Assembly (NCBI GenBank): GCA_028698695.1
Contig: JAQVWB010000095.1
Location: 1-7,721, forward strand
Length of the DNA stretch: 7,721 bases
Direction of reading: 5' to 3'
Source of the DNA: Syntrophomonadaceae bacterium
GTDB taxonomy: Bacteria > Bacillota > Syntrophomonadia > Syntrophomonadales > Syntrophomonadaceae
The notes below the pieces were generated by a model, which was not told the DNA's origin, searched no databases, and saw only the letters and a program-made list of their open reading frames with translations. A program made the translations under genes and the position numbers. Below are positions 6,833 to 7,721 of this stretch, one piece after another; position 1 is the first letter of the stretch, and every line of letters begins with the position of its first letter.

Positions 6833-6936
6833 GGACACAAAATCTATATTACGTTAATTCAATCACCGGCAACACCACCCACTACCAAAGAATACCCTTA
6901 GCCGGGAACCCGAGTTAAATTAAGAGATTAACCATG

Positions 6937-6968
6937 AACCTCGTACTTTAACAAGCACGGGGTTTTTT
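6937..6968 (+). terminator. Intrinsic terminator of the ferritin-like gene
   Basis: Twelve-pair stem AACCTCGTACTT / AAGCACGGGGTT (one A-C mismatch, one T-G wobble) with a 4-nt loop, followed by six T. It lies 104 nt after the stop codon at 6832. The 3' untranslated stretch between them holds no ORF or clear structured RNA that I recognise. Confidence 0.85.
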
Positions 6969-7079
6969 ATGTTAGTACCGCTCGTGTCATTAACTCTCCT
7001 ACTATTCGGGGGTGGGAAACATGTAAGCTTTTCGGTTATCCGATCGAGCCGACCGAAATTAATAAATAAACCTCGGGTA

Positions 7080-7108
7080 TATTCAGAACTTATGTTCTAT
7101 GTTAAAAT
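7080..7108 (+). promoter_or_regulatory. Promoter of the type I toxin mRNA
   Basis: Extended -10 TGTTAAAAT (7100-7108; hexamer TAAAAT at 7103-7108) with only a poor -35 (TATTCA, 7080-7085, 17-nt spacer). Predicted transcription start is about 7114-7115, so the RNA would begin GGAGTTACCG. The spacer is occupied by a LexA-type box. A second hexamer TATGAT (7108-7113) is an alternative but would cut into the 5' inverted-repeat arm. Confidence 0.65.
7085..7098 (+). promoter_or_regulatory. LexA (SOS) operator
   Basis: AGAACTTATGTTCT has intact GAAC-N4-GTTC arms, extended by flanking A/T to 5-bp palindromic arms. This is the Gram-positive LexA/DinR box core (consensus CGAACRNRYGTTCG), with departures at the outer base pair and one central position. 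It sits between the -35 and -10 of the toxin promoter, where bound LexA would block RNA polymerase. No other intact box occurs in the neighbourhood. Confidence 0.7.
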
Positions 7109-7136
7109 ATGATAGGAGTTACCGTTAGGCGGTTGG

Positions 7137-7159
7137 TCACTTCCCGGCAAGGGGGGTGA
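7137..7159 (+). promoter_or_regulatory. Hairpin sequestering the toxin ribosome binding site
   Basis: TCACTTCCC (7137-7145) pairs with GGGGGGTGA (7151-7159) as nine consecutive pairs (two G-U) over a GGCAA loop. The right arm is the toxin Shine-Dalgarno sequence, ending 5 nt before the ATG. In the folded mRNA the ribosome site is therefore buried. Confidence 0.7.
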
Positions 7160-7164
7160 TACTT

Positions 7165-7245
7165 ATGATCACATATAACGAATTGTTTCAATTCTGCCTG
7201 GTAATCATAGGAGTTATTACCCTGTGTATACTGCACAGAAAATAA
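7165..7245 (+). CDS. Small holin-like membrane toxin (type I TA, Hol-Tox-like)
   Basis: 26-residue peptide: a short polar start MITYNELFQ, a single hydrophobic helix at about residues 10-23 (FCLVIIGVITLCIL), and a basic end HRK. Size, the TYxxLFQF-like opening and the one membrane span fit the putative holin-like toxins (Hol-Tox family) of Firmicutes, relatives in style of TxpA/BsrG-type toxins. These peptides insert into and damage the cytoplasmic membrane. The ATG at 7165 follows AAGGGGGGTG with good spacing. Coding status is supported by the surrounding machinery: LexA-box promoter, buried ribosome site, end-to-end inverted repeat, terminators and a convergent antisense promoter. It is below the length limit of most gene callers. 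Family assignment is from memory of the pattern, not from a search. Confidence 0.8.
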   Translation: MITYNELFQFCLVIIGVITLCILHRK

Positions 7246-7246
7246 C

Positions 7247-7273
7247 TAGACCGCCTTTGTGTAAGGCGGTCTA
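7247..7273. terminator. Bidirectional hairpin between toxin and antitoxin
   Basis: Perfect 11-bp stem TAGACCGCCTT / AAGGCGGTCTA with a 5-nt loop (TGTGT), starting 1 nt after the toxin stop. On the minus strand it is followed by GTTATTTTC, a serviceable U-tract for ending the antisense RNA. On the plus strand the tail is AACCTTTTC, a weaker one, so toxin mRNA may read through to the next hairpin. Confidence 0.75.
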
Positions 7274-7288
7274 AACCTTTTCAGGACC

Positions 7289-7319
7289 TACCGCCTCACG
7301 ACAAGCGGTAACTCCTTTT
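7289..7319 (+). terminator. Second 3' hairpin of the toxin mRNA
   Basis: TACCGC (7289-7294) pairs with GCGGTA (7305-7310) over a 10-nt loop, then ACTCCTTTT. It may be the true 3' end of the toxin mRNA. Its sequence doubles as the 3' arm of the long-range inverted repeat, so this local hairpin and the 5'-3' pairing are mutually exclusive. Confidence 0.5.
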
Positions 7320-7327
7320 GTATTTAT

Positions 7328-7356
7328 ATACTAACATGCAGGAATATATTAGTCAA
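7328..7356 (-). promoter_or_regulatory. Promoter of the antisense RNA
   Basis: On the minus strand TTGACT (7356-7351), exactly 17 nt, then TAGTAT (7333-7328) preceded by TGT, an extended -10. This is much stronger than the toxin promoter and carries no LexA box, consistent with constitutive antitoxin RNA synthesis. Confidence 0.75.
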
Positions 7357-7695
7357 AAATGCCGATGAATATACCAGAAATATTTATTCCAGGTTGACAA
7401 CAACCCCATCTCCCTCTCCCTATCAATATTGAAAAAATATTAATCATGTAAAATCCTCAATTATATGAGAGTTTTGCATAATTAGCTTTTCTTCAAATTC
7501 TCACGTAACTTTAAAATGTCATCCTGAGCGTTAGCGAAGGATCTACACGACTTACGAGACTCCCCCTGAGGGCCTACTGATACATCCTGTCGGTACTGGT
7601 TCCAACATAAGTTGCCGGAATAGAAAATCACAGTAAATTTAAAAATTATTCTTTCAAAGTCAAAAAGACGATAAATAAATTAGGAGGTATTTTTA
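7357..7695. other. Non-coding stretch before the right-edge gene
   Basis: About 340 nt without a convincing ORF on either strand. It is AT-rich at 7420-7520, contains the short dispersed-type repeat at 7517-7544, and is more GC-rich at 7545-7620. A weak promoter-like pair, TTGCCG (7612-7617) and TAAATT (7634-7639) with 16-nt spacing, could serve the gene at 7696. Nothing else recognisable is seen. Confidence 0.6.
7517..7544 (+). repeat. Short dispersed-repeat-like hairpin element
   Basis: The unit TGTCATCCTGAGCG continues as TTAGCGAAGGATCT. ATCCT (7521-7525) pairs with AGGAT (7538-7542). Inside are GA/GA opposed pairs and a GC/GC step around a GTTA loop. Near-identical strings (TGTCATYCTGAGCG...GCGAAGRATCT) recur as intergenic repeats in many bacterial genomes, from memory. 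Only one copy lies in this window, so its repeat nature here is inference. Confidence 0.55.
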
Positions 7696-7721
7696 ATGAC
7701 AAAAGCCAAAATGTGTATTGG
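7696..7721 (+). CDS. Start of an unidentified gene (runs off right edge)
   Basis: ATG at 7696 with a strong TAGGAGG (7681-7687) 8 nt upstream. Only eight complete codons are visible (MTKAKMCI), too few to name the product. The strong ribosome site and absence of stops support a real plus-strand gene. Confidence 0.65.

Larger units (their letters stand above)
7114..7316 (+). repeat. Split inverted repeat joining toxin mRNA 5' and 3' ends
   Basis: AGGAGTTACCG (7114-7124) is the exact reverse complement of CGGTAACTCCT (7306-7316). Just inside, AGGCGGT (7127-7133) is the reverse complement of ACCGCCT (7290-7296). These 18 bp of long-range pairing bracket the toxin gene. The arms differ in the spacing between their two blocks (2 versus 9 nt). 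Such 5'-3' pairing is a known way of holding type I toxin mRNAs inactive. Confidence 0.75.
7238..7321 (-). ncRNA. Predicted antisense RNA antitoxin
   Basis: A minus-strand RNA starting near 7321 from the promoter at 7356-7328 would cross the toxin 3' untranslated region. It would end at the hairpin 7273-7247 followed by GTTATTTTC, giving about 80 nt. It is complementary to the toxin mRNA from the last few codons to its 3' end. Its own 5' part forms a TACCGC/GCGGTA hairpin. This layout (3'-overlapping convergent antisense) is that of the B. subtilis txpA/RatA and bsrG/SR4 systems. No expression data are available, so the ends are estimates. Confidence 0.65.

Noticed and set aside
6524..6838. 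104-residue minus-strand ORF opposite the ferritin-like gene
   Set aside because: It is antisense to a gene with clear ferritin motifs and its own ribosome site and promoter, so it is a shadow frame.
6906..6917. LexA-like GAAC-CCGA-GTTA
   Set aside because: The right arm is broken, the centre does not fit, and it lies in a 3' untranslated region rather than a promoter.
7030..7058. Hairpin TTTCGGT / ACCGAAA with a 15-nt loop between the ferritin terminator and the toxin promoter
   Set aside because: Seven pairs with a large loop and no U-tract; it cannot be assigned as terminator or RNA gene from one sequence.
6908..7078. Inverted pair ACCCGAG (6908-6914) and CTCGGGT (7072-7078)
   Set aside because: A 7-bp match about 160 nt apart, spanning a terminator, is expected by chance.
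6969..7112. 47-codon plus-strand ORF starting at the ATG right after the ferritin-like gene terminator
   Set aside because: No ribosome site, the ATG abuts the terminator T-run, composition is not protein-like, and it runs through the toxin promoter and LexA box.
7603..7614. LexA-like CAAC-ATAA-GTTG near the weak promoter of the right-edge gene
   Set aside because: Both arms lack the essential G/C of GAAC/GTTC; the similarity is limited to AAC...GTT.

Overview
The window looks like a low-to-mid GC clostridial chromosome, perhaps from the Syntrophomonas/Peptococcaceae part of the Firmicutes. The evidence is the gene order, the strong AGGAGG-type ribosome sites, extended -10 promoters, and several proteins of Gram-positive type (arginine-phosphatase YwlE, zinc-type L31, DUF1385, a holin-like toxin). 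The genus is an inference, because no species-specific marker is visible.

Positions 1 to about 6240 hold a conserved housekeeping cluster, all on the minus strand. In transcription order it reads rpmE (L31), a strong terminator, a DUF1385 membrane protein, prfA (RF1), prmC (RF1/RF2 glutamine methyltransferase), sua5 (threonylcarbamoyl-AMP synthase), mntP (Mn efflux), ywlE (protein-arginine phosphatase), rpiB and the 5' part of glyA, which runs off the left edge. From DUF1385 to glyA the gaps are 0 to 30 nt and two stop codons abut the next start, so this is probably one operon. It closely matches the Bacillus subtilis rpmE-prfA-prmC-ywlC-ywlD-ywlE-ywlF-glyA neighbourhood. Translation (RF1 and its modifier, tRNA t6A synthesis, L31) is the main theme.

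Positions 6241-6517 form a divergent intergenic region. It holds an extended -10 promoter for rpmE (minus) and one for a small ferritin-like gene (plus, 6518-6832, TTG start) that resembles the encapsulin-associated half-ferritins. A clear intrinsic terminator follows at 6937-6968.

Positions 7080-7356 contain the most interesting item: a compact, fully outfitted type I toxin-antitoxin locus. It encodes a 26-residue holin-like membrane toxin too short for routine gene callers. Its promoter carries a GAAC-N4-GTTC LexA (SOS) box. Its ribosome binding site lies inside a 9-bp hairpin. The 5' end of the mRNA can pair with its 3' end. A convergent extended -10 promoter (TTGACT-17-TAGTAT) would drive an antisense RNA of about 80 nt ending at a back-to-back terminator hairpin. 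Together these predict a DNA-damage-induced toxin kept silent by mRNA folding and an antisense RNA.

Positions 7357-7695 are non-coding apart from a short hairpin-forming dispersed repeat. A new plus-strand gene, with a good ribosome site, begins at 7696 and leaves the window after eight complete codons.
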